A DNA stretch of 7,028 nt from Rhodocyclaceae bacterium (GCA_030682595.1 JAUXNZ010000195.1:1-7028); one strand, 5' to 3'; counted from the first letter of the stretch, positions 1 to 5,721 are shown. Translations and numbers: made by a program. Notes: generated from the sequence alone by a model not told the origin.

Positions 1-282
1 GCCGGCGCCTTCGTGCCGCTGACCGCCGGCCTGTTCTGGTCGCGCGCCAACAACCTGGGGGCGACACTTTCCATCATCCTCGGTCTTGGCACCTGGCTGC
101 TGTTCGAAATTTTCGTGATCGAAGGGGACATCCAGCCCCAACTTTTCGGTCTTGTCGCCAGCGCCCTGGGCATGCTGGCGGGCGGCCTGCTCGGCCCGCG
201 CAATCCGCATTGGCCGCAGGCCGGCCATCACCACGCCGCAGCCGAAACGCACCATGTCGCGGCACATCCCCACACCCACTAA
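1..282 (+). CDS. Sodium:solute symporter family protein, C-terminal end (5' truncated)
   Basis: The reading frame is open from base 1 and ends at TAA 280-282, so only the last 93 codons are present. Two hydrophobic segments are visible, roughly residues 18-38 (a GATLSIILGLGTWLLF-type helix) and 46-64 (QLFGLVASALGMLAGGLLG). Before the first is a short loop, GLFWSRANNLGA, typical of the last helices of the solute:sodium symporter (SSS, TC 2.A.21) family, where a G-L-[FY]-W-[KS]-R-A loop precedes a helix. These are inner-membrane proteins that couple uptake of an organic solute to sodium; the substrate cannot be told from this fragment. The final 25 residues are odd: they contain nine histidines (ending HHVAAHPHTH), forming a soluble tail that may bind metal. 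psiF follows after 14 bp on the same strand. The family is called from the loop/helix pattern only, so confidence is moderate. Confidence 0.72.
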   Translation, partial: AGAFVPLTAGLFWSRANNLGATLSIILGLGTWLLFEIFVIEGDIQPQLFGLVASALGMLAGGLLGPRNPHWPQAGHHHAAAETHHVAAHPHTH

Positions 283-296
283 GAGGAGTCGCCACC

Positions 297-602
297 ATGC
301 AACATCTGCTCGCTACCGCCGTCCTGCTGCTTTCCGCTCAACTGGCTTTTGCCCAGGCGCCGGCAGCCGCTCCCATGGCCAGCGACTGCGCCGCCCGCGC
401 GCTCAGCAAGGACGGCAAGCCGCTCGCCGGTGCCGCCAAGACGGCCTTCATGAAGAAATGCGAAGGGGAGGCCGGCAAACTGGCCGCTGCCCCCGGTAGT
501 TGCGAGGCAAAGGCCATCAGCAAGGACGGCAAGCCGCTTCACGGTGCGGCGAAGGCAGCCTTTATCAAGAAATGCGAGAAGGACGCGCTGGCCGCAAAGT
601 AA
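297..602 (+). CDS. psiF: PsiF-repeat family small secreted protein
   Basis: This is a 101-residue protein. The ATG at 297 is chosen because AGAGGAG (282-288) lies 8 bases upstream and because it starts a clear signal peptide (MQHLLATAVLLLSAQLAFA, cut probably after residue 19), so the product should be periplasmic. The mature part is two PsiF repeats, residues 31-55 and 69-93, each beginning and ending with Cys (C31/C55 and C69/C93, the same 24-residue spacing) around an SKDGKPL...GAAK.AF.KKC core. Nineteen of 25 positions are identical between the repeats. The four cysteines suggest one disulfide per repeat, which is inference. The length is close to E. coli PsiF (about 106 aa), a phosphate-starvation-induced protein of unknown biochemical role. 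No Pho box was identified here, and the gene may be cotranscribed with the symporter 14 bp upstream. It converges on ttcA with only 10 bp between stop codons and no visible terminator. Confidence 0.88.
   Translation: MQHLLATAVLLLSAQLAFAQAPAAAPMASDCAARALSKDGKPLAGAAKTAFMKKCEGEAGKLAAAPGSCEAKAISKDGKPLHGAAKAAFIKKCEKDALAAK
403..538 (+). repeat. Intragenic direct repeat encoding the two PsiF units
   Basis: A 22-bp exact direct repeat occurs at 403-424 and 517-538, in the same frame and 114 bp (38 codons) apart. It encodes the conserved SKDGKPL core of each PsiF unit. The flanking codons of the two units differ at many third positions, so this stretch has stayed or become identical while its surroundings diverged. 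Confidence 0.8.
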
Positions 603-612
603 TTCGCGCAGT

Positions 613-1491
613 TCAGCGCAAGAGATTTAGGCCAATCCCCGGCGGATCCGCCACGTCGAAGGCGGTATCGCCTTCCGGGTCGGGCACGCCGGTCGCCTTG
701 AGGTTGGCGAAGTCGTAGAGTCGGGCATCCATGAGGTGTGAAGGCACCACGTTGGCGAGGCTGCGGAACAGGGTCTCGACGCGGCCAGGGAAACGCTTTT
801 CCCAGTCGCGCAGCATTTCCCCGATCTGCTGACGTTGCAGATTGGGCTGGCTGCCGCACAGATTGCAAGGGATGATCGGAAATTCGCGCAGCCGCGCCCA
901 CTCGATCAAATCCTTTTCGTTGCAGTAGGCGAGCGGGCGGATGACGATGTGGCGACCGTCGTCCGACACCAGCTTGGGCGGCATCGCCTTCAGCTTGGCG
1001 GCGAAGAACAGGTTGAGGAACAGCGTGGCGAGAATGTCGTCGCGGTGGTGGCCGAGCGCGATCTTGGTTGCACCGAGTTCGTCGGCCACGCGATAGAGAA
1101 TGCCGCGCCGCAACCTTGAACAGAGTGAACAGGTGGTCTTGCCCTCGGGAATCACGCGCTTGACGATGGAATAAGTATCTTCCTCGACGATGCGATAGGG
1201 AATGCCCAGCTCATCCAGGTACTTCGGCAGCACGTCGGCGGGAAAGCCCGGCTGCTTCTGGTCGAGATTGACGGCAATCAGCTCGAAATTGATCGGCGCC
1301 TTTTCCTTGAGATAGCGCAGCACGTCGAGCAGACCGTAGGAATCCTTGCCGCCCGACAGGCAGACCATGACACGGTCGCCATCTTCGATCATGTTGAAAT
1401 CGGCAATCGCCTGACCGACCTCGCGACGCAGCCGCTTGGCGAGTTTGTTGGCTTCGAACCCGGCTTTGTGGGCCGCCTTGTAGGTGCTCAC
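613..1491 (-). CDS. ttcA: tRNA 2-thiocytidine(32) synthetase TtcA
   Basis: TtcA is a cytoplasmic enzyme that 2-thiolates cytidine 32 in some tRNAs, using ATP to activate the base and an iron-sulfur cluster to deliver sulfur. The 292-residue product matches the family nearly end to end. It has the N-terminal LRREVGQAIADFNMI segment, the PP-loop ATP site SGGKDS (46-51), VNLDQKQPGFP (74-84), the CSLC cysteine pair (C121, C124) followed by SRLRRGILYR, GHHRDD (147-152), and CNLCGSQPNLQR (209-220), which supplies the third cluster cysteine. E. coli TtcA is about 311 aa; the small difference is in the poorly conserved C-terminus. The start is GTG at 1491-1489, and its bases overlap the TGA of the upstream pteridine reductase (GTGA, 4-bp overlap), so translational coupling is likely. 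The gene ends convergently 10 bp from psiF. Confidence 0.97.
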   Translation of the reverse strand: MSTYKAAHKAGFEANKLAKRLRREVGQAIADFNMIEDGDRVMVCLSGGKDSYGLLDVLRYLKEKAPINFELIAVNLDQKQPGFPADVLPKYLDELGIPYRIVEEDTYSIVKRVIPEGKTTCSLCSRLRRGILYRVADELGATKIALGHHRDDILATLFLNLFFAAKLKAMPPKLVSDDGRHIVIRPLAYCNEKDLIEWARLREFPIIPCNLCGSQPNLQRQQIGEMLRDWEKRFPGRVETLFRSLANVVPSHLMDARLYDFANLKATGVPDPEGDTAFDVADPPGIGLNLLR

Positions 1492-2228
1492 AGATGCGCA
1501 GTCCGGCCGCCGTCGACGTTGATCACCTGACCGGTGATGTAGGGTGCGTCGAAAATGAGAAATTTCACCGTGCGGGCGATATCGCCGGGCGCACCGACGC
1601 GCTTGAGCAAGGTGTGCTCGATGATCGCCGCCTGCGCTGCCGGTGGAAAGTCTGCGTCATTTTCGGGCCACTCGATCGCCCCCGGCGCGACGGCATTGAC
1701 GCGCACCAGCGGCCCCAGTTCCAGCGCCAGCGCGCGCGTGAGGCCGAGCAGGCCCGCCTTGGCCGCGCAATACAGCGGGTAGCCCTTGAGCGGCCGTTCG
1801 GCGTGGATGTCGGTGATGTTGACGATGCAGCCGCAGGTCCTTGCCAGGTGCGGCGCTGCCGCTTGCGCGAGAAACAGCGGGCCCCTGAGATTGCTGCCGA
1901 TCAGGTCGTCCCAGGCCGCCGCGTCGATGCTGCCGACCGGCGTGGGGAAAAAACTCGACGCGTTGTTCACCAGGGCATCGAGTCGGCCAAAATGCGCGAT
2001 GGCTTCTTCCACCAGGCCCGCCAGACCGTCCATGTCACGCAAATCGCGCCGTCTCGCCAGTGCCGACTTTTCGCGGCGCGCGTTCAATTCGGCGGCGAGC
2101 GCTTCAGCCTCCGGCGCCGATGCGCGGTAATGCAGCACAAGATTGGCGCCCGCCGCATGCAGTGTGCGCGCGATTTCGGCGCCGACACGCCGGGCGGCGC
2201 CAGTCACGAGAATAACGGGTGTGTTCAT
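1488..2228 (-). CDS. folM: Pteridine reductase (FolM-type short-chain dehydrogenase)
   Basis: This is an NADPH-dependent SDR enzyme expected to reduce dihydropterin/dihydrofolate-type substrates in the cytoplasm. The chosen ATG at 2228 gives 246 aa beginning MNTPVILVTGAARRVG. An in-frame TTG at 2285 would add 19 residues before the Rossmann fold and is less likely; no strong Shine-Dalgarno is visible for either. Motifs are the cofactor loop TGAARRVG (9-16, with the double Arg usual in pteridine reductases), NNAS (88-91), N113, D140, Y153-x3-K157 and PG (182-183). D140 sits 13 residues before the catalytic Tyr, where classical SDRs have Ser and trypanosomatid PTR1 has Asp; this supports pteridine reductase over a generic ketoacyl reductase. 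It overlaps ttcA by 4 bp, so the two form an operon. A different SDR substrate cannot be excluded. Confidence 0.86.
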   Translation of the reverse strand: MNTPVILVTGAARRVGAEIARTLHAAGANLVLHYRASAPEAEALAAELNARREKSALARRRDLRDMDGLAGLVEEAIAHFGRLDALVNNASSFFPTPVGSIDAAAWDDLIGSNLRGPLFLAQAAAPHLARTCGCIVNITDIHAERPLKGYPLYCAAKAGLLGLTRALALELGPLVRVNAVAPGAIEWPENDADFPPAAQAAIIEHTLLKRVGAPGDIARTVKFLIFDAPYITGQVINVDGGRTAHL

Positions 2229-2292
2229 ATGTTGACGTGAAATACGCAATTTGACGCCGCGTAATCCCCTGAGCGCAGCGAACAAATTTTGA

Positions 2293-2326
2293 CCCCCGCC
2301 GCGGGGCGGGGGCTGGGGGTGGGGGG
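2293..2326. other. Strong GC hairpin merged with four-run G-tract (possible G-quadruplex) in the tcdA-folM spacer
   Basis: The 127-bp spacer between the tcdA stop and the folM start holds a perfect 8-bp stem (2293-2300 with 2305-2312, loop GCGG). On the plus strand the right arm runs into a G-tract array: GGGG 2303-2306, GGGGG 2308-2312, GGGGG 2315-2319 and GGGGGG 2321-2326, with loops of 1, 2 and 1 bases. This fits a canonical four-tetrad G-quadruplex pattern. Both flanking genes are read from the minus strand, so the G-rich strand is the template and the mRNA would be C-rich with the hairpin. After the hairpin the minus-strand sequence is TCAAAATTTG, a poor U-tract, so a standard intrinsic terminator is doubtful. 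It could pause RNA polymerase and separate tcdA from folM-ttcA. Confidence 0.55.
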
Positions 2327-2355
2327 CGTTTTATTGCTTTTAACGTAGTTCATCA

Positions 2356-3141
2356 TCAGCGAGTGGTTTCACCGTCCATGAGAGTTAGGAGTATACCGAG
2401 GCAGTGCGCCGCCGCCGCGAAACCAAAACCCGCCGTCACCGCTACCGACGAGCCATAGCCGGCACAGTTCAATCCATGTAATCCAGCAGCATCAACGTCA
2501 CAAGCCGCCGCCACGGGACGGCGAATCGGCTCATCCGAATACACACAGGCCACGCCGAATTTCTTCTTCGGGTCGCGTGTGAAACCGTGCTCCTTGCGCA
2601 GATAGGCGCGCAATTTGCTGGCCAGCGCATCCTGCGTGGTGCGCGACAGGTCATCGATCCTGATGCGTGTCGGATCGGCCCGTCCGCCCGCGCCACCGGT
2701 GATCACGATGGGCGTTTTGCTCGCCCTGCAGCAAACAATCAGCGCCGCCTTGGCGCGCATTTGGTCGATGGCGTCGATGACGACAGCGCAAGCGGGCAGG
2801 AGCGTTGTCACGTTTTCCGGCGTGACGAATGCCTCGCTGCACTCCACCATGCAATCCGGGTTGATCTGCGCGATGCGCTCCTTCATGGCCGTGACCTTGG
2901 CCTGGCCGAGCGTGGTTGCCAGCGCCTGAATCTGCCGATTGATATTCGATTCCGCCACATGATCGAGATCGATCAGCGTCAGCCGCCCAACACCGGAACG
3001 CGCCAGCGCCTCGGCCGCCCAGGAACCAACGCCGCCAATACCGACGACACAGACGTGCGCCGCCGCCAGCCGGGTCAGGCTGCCGGCGCCGTAAAGTCTT
3101 TCGATGCCGGAAAAGCGGCGGGCGTGATCGGCGGTGCTCAT
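2356..3141 (-). CDS. tcdA: tRNA threonylcarbamoyladenosine dehydratase TcdA (CsdL)
   Basis: TcdA is an E1-like (ThiF/MoeB fold) enzyme that uses ATP to convert t6A at position 37 of ANN-decoding tRNAs into its cyclic form ct6A. The 261-residue product has the family architecture: N-terminal RFSGIERLYG, the nucleotide-binding loop GIGGVGSWAAEALARSGVG (34-52), D58-L-D60, the N-x-NRQ segment (66-70), K82, and VIDAIDQMRAKAAL (121-134). A TcdA-specific stretch, ITGGAGGRADPTRI (147-160), is followed by DLSRTTQDALASKLR and a closing LNCAGYGSSVAVTAGFGF (224-241). E. coli TcdA is about 268 aa. The start ATG at 3141 fits the family N-terminus, but there is no Shine-Dalgarno before it. The gene diverges from the methyltransferase gene across only 24 bp and points toward folM-ttcA. 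In E. coli TcdA works with the CsdA-CsdE sulfur-transfer pair; neither is in this window. Confidence 0.95.
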   Translation of the reverse strand: MSTADHARRFSGIERLYGAGSLTRLAAAHVCVVGIGGVGSWAAEALARSGVGRLTLIDLDHVAESNINRQIQALATTLGQAKVTAMKERIAQINPDCMVECSEAFVTPENVTTLLPACAVVIDAIDQMRAKAALIVCCRASKTPIVITGGAGGRADPTRIRIDDLSRTTQDALASKLRAYLRKEHGFTRDPKKKFGVACVYSDEPIRRPVAAACDVDAAGLHGLNCAGYGSSVAVTAGFGFAAAAHCLGILLTLMDGETTR

Positions 3142-3165
3142 GGGGTGGCATTGTAAGATGTCGCG
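3142..3165. promoter_or_regulatory. 24-bp divergent start-to-start spacer with candidate tcdA -10 element
   Basis: Only 24 bp separate the tcdA ATG (minus) from the methyltransferase ATG (plus), so at least part of each promoter must lie inside the opposite gene. On the minus strand TACAAT (3155-3150) differs from the TATAAT consensus at one position. It ends 8 bases before the tcdA ATG, which would place transcription start at or next to the start codon. The -35 region at normal spacing is weak (CTGAAG, 3 of 6). On the plus strand TAAGAT (3154-3159) is a poorer overlapping -10 candidate. No Shine-Dalgarno is evident on either side. This is a motif-level guess. Confidence 0.28.
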
Positions 3166-4404
3166 ATGCCAACTTCAGCATTGCCCGAATCTACATTACC
3201 GACCCCCTCCGCCGATGCCCAGGCCGCCAGCCAGGAATTGTCGCGCCGCATCGCCTCCCGCATCGAGGCGGCCGGCGGCTGGCTGCCCTTTTTCGATTAC
3301 ATGGACATGGCGCTGCATCTGCCGGGGCTGGGCTACTACGCCGGCGGCTCGCTCAAGTTTGGCGCGGCAGGGGATTTTGTCACCGCGCCTGAACTCACGC
3401 CGCTATTTGGCCAGGCGCTCGCCGCGCAGGTCGCCGAAGTGCTTGCCGCCGTCGCCAACGACGTCGCTGGCGCCGTCTTACCAGCGCCGACTTCTGGCGC
3501 CGTCCCGCCAGATCCAGCCATTGTGCTGGAAGTCGGAGCCGGCAGCGGTCGTCTCGCCGCCGATCTGCTGCTGGCGCTCGAAGCGCTCGGTGCGCTGCCC
3601 GAGCGTTATGGCATTCTCGAACTATCCGGCGAATTGCGCGCCCGCCAGCAGGCGACGCTGGCGGAAAGTGCGCCGCATCTCGCCGACAGCGTGGTCTGGC
3701 TGGACGAATTGCCGGAAAAGTTCGTGGGGTGCGTGATTGCCAACGAACTGCTCGACGCCTTTCCCACCCACGCCGTGGCCTGGCGCCATGGAGAACGTGG
3801 CGGACTCATGGAGCGCGGGGTGGCGCGGACAGCGGAGGGCTTTGGCTGGGCCGAACGGCCAGCGAGCGGCACGCTGGCCGAGGCAATGGCAGCTTTTCCA
3901 GTCGAAGCACCTTACGAAAGCGAAATCAGCCTCGCCGCCCGCGCCTGGGTGGCGGAATGGGGCCATCGTCTGGAGCGTGGCGCGCTGCTTCTCATCGATT
4001 ACGGGCTGCCGCGCCACGAGTTGTATCACCCGCAAAGGCACCGCGGCACCCTGCGCTGCCATTACCGGCAGCGCGCCCATGACAATTTTTTCTGGTGGCC
4101 GGGACTGTCGGACATCACCAGCCATGTCGACTTCACCGCCGTGGCCGAAGCGGGTTTCGAGGCCGGGCTGGATGTGCTGGGCTACACGAATCAGGCCAGT
4201 TTCCTGATCAATTGCGGCATCGGCGAGTTGCTCGCTGCACGCCAGCAAGCCGGTGGCGAACAGGCGTTGCGCGCCAGCGGCGCCCTGAAGGTGCTGCTGG
4301 CGCCGGGCGAAATGGGCGAACTGTTCAAGGTGATCGCGCTCGGCCGGGGCGTCGCGGCGCCGCTCCTGGGCTTCCGGCGCGGCGACCAGTGTCATGCGCT
4401 GTAA
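3166..4404 (+). CDS. Class I SAM-dependent methyltransferase, MidA/NDUFAF7-like (Methyltransf_28)
   Basis: The 412-residue product has the hallmarks of the MidA/NDUFAF7 family. These are an N-terminal GGWLPFFDYMDMALHLPGLGYYAGG (37-61), GDFVTAPELTPLFGQ (69-83), SAM motif I LEVGAGSGRLAADLL (121-135), NELLDAFP (193-200), LLLIDYGLPRHELYHP (274-289) and GTLRCHYRQRAHDNFFWWPGLSDITSHVDFTA (294-325, key residues G-T-L and D-x-T-x-H-V-D-F). In mitochondria NDUFAF7 methylates an arginine of complex I subunit NDUFS2; the bacterial substrate is not established, though a complex I link is reasonable by homology. Residues 101-117 form an Ala/Pro-rich insert before motif I, whose DNA carries an 11-bp direct repeat (3467-3477 and 3494-3504, 27 bp apart), suggesting a small internal duplication. 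The start is the first ATG, 24 bp from divergent tcdA. recX begins 25 bp after the stop, probably in the same transcript. Confidence 0.9.
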   Translation: MPTSALPESTLPTPSADAQAASQELSRRIASRIEAAGGWLPFFDYMDMALHLPGLGYYAGGSLKFGAAGDFVTAPELTPLFGQALAAQVAEVLAAVANDVAGAVLPAPTSGAVPPDPAIVLEVGAGSGRLAADLLLALEALGALPERYGILELSGELRARQQATLAESAPHLADSVVWLDELPEKFVGCVIANELLDAFPTHAVAWRHGERGGLMERGVARTAEGFGWAERPASGTLAEAMAAFPVEAPYESEISLAARAWVAEWGHRLERGALLLIDYGLPRHELYHPQRHRGTLRCHYRQRAHDNFFWWPGLSDITSHVDFTAVAEAGFEAGLDVLGYTNQASFLINCGIGELLAARQQAGGEQALRASGALKVLLAPGEMGELFKVIALGRGVAAPLLGFRRGDQCHAL

Positions 4405-4429
4405 CATACCGGTCATGAATGGAAATGAA

Positions 4430-4867
4430 ATGCGTCGATCCTTGCGGCAACGCGCCATCCGCTTGTTGGCCCGGCGCGAACATACCCGCGCCGAGCTGGC
4501 CAGCAAGCTGGCGGCGCACGGCACTGCCGAGGAGATCGCGTCCGTACTGACTGAACTGGCGCGTGCCGGGCTACAGTCAGACACCCGTTTTGCCGAGAGT
4601 TATGTGCGCAGCCATGCCGCACGCCTGGGCGCGGCGCGCCTTTCCCGAACGCTACGCACCAAGGGTGTCGATGTTGCGTTGATCGAGTCCCAACTGAAGA
4701 ATACCGAACTGCCTGACGAGATGGCGCGCGCCACGATCGTCTGGACGAAGAAATTCAGCGCCCCGGCTGCCGACGCGCGCGAATGGGCAAAACAGGCGCG
4801 CTTCCTGCAGGGACGCGGCTTTTCAGCCGAAACCATCGGCAAGCTTTTAAAAGAAATCAAAAAATAA
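4430..4867 (+). CDS. recX: Regulatory protein RecX
   Basis: RecX binds RecA filaments and limits their extension or activity in recombination and the SOS response. The product is a small, basic, all-helical protein. Family features are the N-terminal RQRAIRLLARREHTRAELASKL (6-27), LTELARAGLQSDTRFAESYVRS (41-62), a lysine/arginine-rich middle (SRTLRTKGVD), and the C-terminal RFLQGRGFSAETIGKLLKEIKK. This corresponds to the tandem three-helix repeats of RecX. The ATG at 4430 gives 145 aa and has GGA (4421-4423) 6 bases upstream; ATGs at 4415 (150 aa) and 4394 (157 aa, overlapping the methyltransferase by 11 bp) are in frame but lack a better ribosome site. recX is usually beside recA; here its neighbours are the methyltransferase and lptB, which is noteworthy. 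Confidence 0.9.
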   Translation: MRRSLRQRAIRLLARREHTRAELASKLAAHGTAEEIASVLTELARAGLQSDTRFAESYVRSHAARLGAARLSRTLRTKGVDVALIESQLKNTELPDEMARATIVWTKKFSAPAADAREWAKQARFLQGRGFSAETIGKLLKEIKK

Positions 4868-4971
4868 ATGGCCCCCCACGCTCGCCTCAGTTGCCAACAA
4901 TTCGGCTCGCTGCCCCCCACAGGGGGGCCTCATTTGGCAACTGAGCCTCCTTGGGGCGGCCCGGCGGAGGC
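4868..4971 (+). repeat. Palindromic intergenic repeat, copy A (recX-lptB spacer)
   Basis: The whole recX-lptB spacer is filled by nested inverted repeats. An outer perfect 12-bp pair (CTCAGTTGCCAA at 4886-4897, complement at 4934-4945) encloses a 7-bp pair (GCCCCCC 4912-4918 / GGGGGGC 4922-4928) with loop ACA. Downstream is TTGGGGCGGCCCGGCGGAGG (4951-4970), ending at the lptB start. The same hairpin with the same ACA loop, preceded by ACGCTC and TCGCTGCC, and a GGCGGC[CT]CGGCGG tail recur upstream of rpoN (copy B). The style resembles dispersed GC-rich palindromes common between betaproteobacterial genes; that comparison is from memory. There is no U-tract after the hairpin, so it is not a standard terminator. 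Confidence 0.75.
4945..4971 (+). promoter_or_regulatory. Shine-Dalgarno of lptB within a potential sequestering hairpin
   Basis: GGAGG (4966-4970) is the only good ribosome-binding sequence for lptB and lies 4 bases before the ATG at 4975. GCCTCC (4945-4950) is exactly complementary to GGAGGC (4966-4971), and between them GGG/CCC (4954-4956 / 4960-4962) can form an inner stem. The mRNA could therefore fold with the ribosome site paired. G4945 is shared with the outer arm of the upstream palindrome, so that stem and this hairpin abut and may compete. Regulation by this fold is inference. Confidence 0.4.
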
Positions 4972-4974
4972 ATG

Positions 4975-5721
4975 ATGACCACCCTCTCCGTACACAACCT
5001 GCGCAAAAAGTTTCGCGCCCGCACCGTCGTCAAGGACATCAGCCTGCATGTCGACGGCGGCGAGGTGGTCGGCCTGCTCGGCCCCAACGGCGCCGGTAAG
5101 ACCACCTGCTTTTACATGATCGTCGGCCTGGTGGCGTCCGACGGCGGTGACATTGTCATCACCGGCGACGGGGCAGACGGCAGCCAGGAAACCCGACTCA
5201 CCCACATGCCGATCCACGCCCGGGCGCGCCTCGGACTGTCGTATCTGCCGCAGGAAAATTCGGTGTTCCGCAAACTGACGGTGGCCGACAACATCCGCGC
5301 GGTACTGGAATTACAGGATTATGACGCGCCGACGCAAGACGCCCGCCTCGAAGAGCTGCTGGAAGAGCTGCACATCACCCATCTGCGCGACCAACTGGCC
5401 GTGGCGCTCTCGGGTGGCGAGCGGCGGCGTGTCGAGATCGCCCGCGCGCTGGCGACTTCGCCGCGCTTCATCCTGCTCGACGAACCCTTTGCCGGGGTCG
5501 ACCCGATTGCGGTACTCGACATCCAGAAGATCATTCGTTTTCTCAAGGAGCGCGGCATCGGCGTCCTGATTACCGACCACAACGTACGGGAGACACTGGG
5601 CATCTGCGATCGCGCCACCATCATCAACGAAGGCGAAGTCCTTGCGGCTGGACATCCGGCCGATATCATCGATAATGAAGGTGTGCGTCGGGTCTATCTC
5701 GGCGAGCACTTCAGGATGTGA
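4975..5721 (+). CDS. lptB: LPS export ABC transporter ATP-binding protein LptB
   Basis: LptB is the cytoplasmic ATPase of the LptB2FG complex, which extracts lipopolysaccharide from the inner membrane and drives it along the Lpt bridge to the outer membrane. All ABC motifs are present: Walker A GPNGAGKTT (36-44), Q-loop Q93 in YLPQE, signature LSGGERRR (145-152), Walker B FILLDEP (165-171), and H-loop H202 in TDHNVRETL. The C-terminal RRVYLGEHFRM is characteristic of LptB rather than of amino-acid or Liv transporters. The length is 248 aa versus 241 in E. coli; the extra residues fall around 64-76 (GDGADGSQETRLT) before the MPIHARARLG segment. The ATG at 4975 is preferred over the adjacent ATG at 4972 because GGAGG (4966-4970) would be only 1 base from the latter. 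rpoN follows 77 bp later, the usual partner, but lptC and lptA are not upstream. Confidence 0.96.
   Translation: MTTLSVHNLRKKFRARTVVKDISLHVDGGEVVGLLGPNGAGKTTCFYMIVGLVASDGGDIVITGDGADGSQETRLTHMPIHARARLGLSYLPQENSVFRKLTVADNIRAVLELQDYDAPTQDARLEELLEELHITHLRDQLAVALSGGERRRVEIARALATSPRFILLDEPFAGVDPIAVLDIQKIIRFLKERGIGVLITDHNVRETLGICDRATIINEGEVLAAGHPADIIDNEGVRRVYLGEHFRM

Noticed and set aside
89..104. TGGCAC...TGCT resembling a sigma-54 -24/-12 promoter
   Set aside because: The -12 part is out of register by one base and the site lies inside symporter coding sequence with no gene start at the right distance.
1494..2240. 248-codon plus-strand open frame opposite folM
   Set aside because: The minus-strand frame has a complete SDR fold with cofactor and catalytic motifs. 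The plus-strand translation is Arg-rich with no recognisable domain, as expected for a GC-rich shadow frame.
2229..2285. TTG-started 19-residue N-terminal extension of the pteridine reductase
   Set aside because: The family Rossmann strand starts right after the ATG at 2228. The extension is basic, has no signal-like pattern and runs into the G-tract spacer.
2587..3156. 189-codon plus-strand open frame opposite tcdA
   Set aside because: TcdA motifs on the minus strand are unambiguous; this frame is composition-driven.
3622..4584. 320-codon minus-strand open frame opposite the methyltransferase and recX
   Set aside because: It spans two well-supported plus-strand genes and their junction, and shows no family motif or plausible ribosome site.
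4912..4928. C-run/G-run hairpin as intrinsic terminator of recX
   Set aside because: No U-tract follows, and the same hairpin recurs before rpoN as part of a repeat, so it is better described as a repeat than a terminator.
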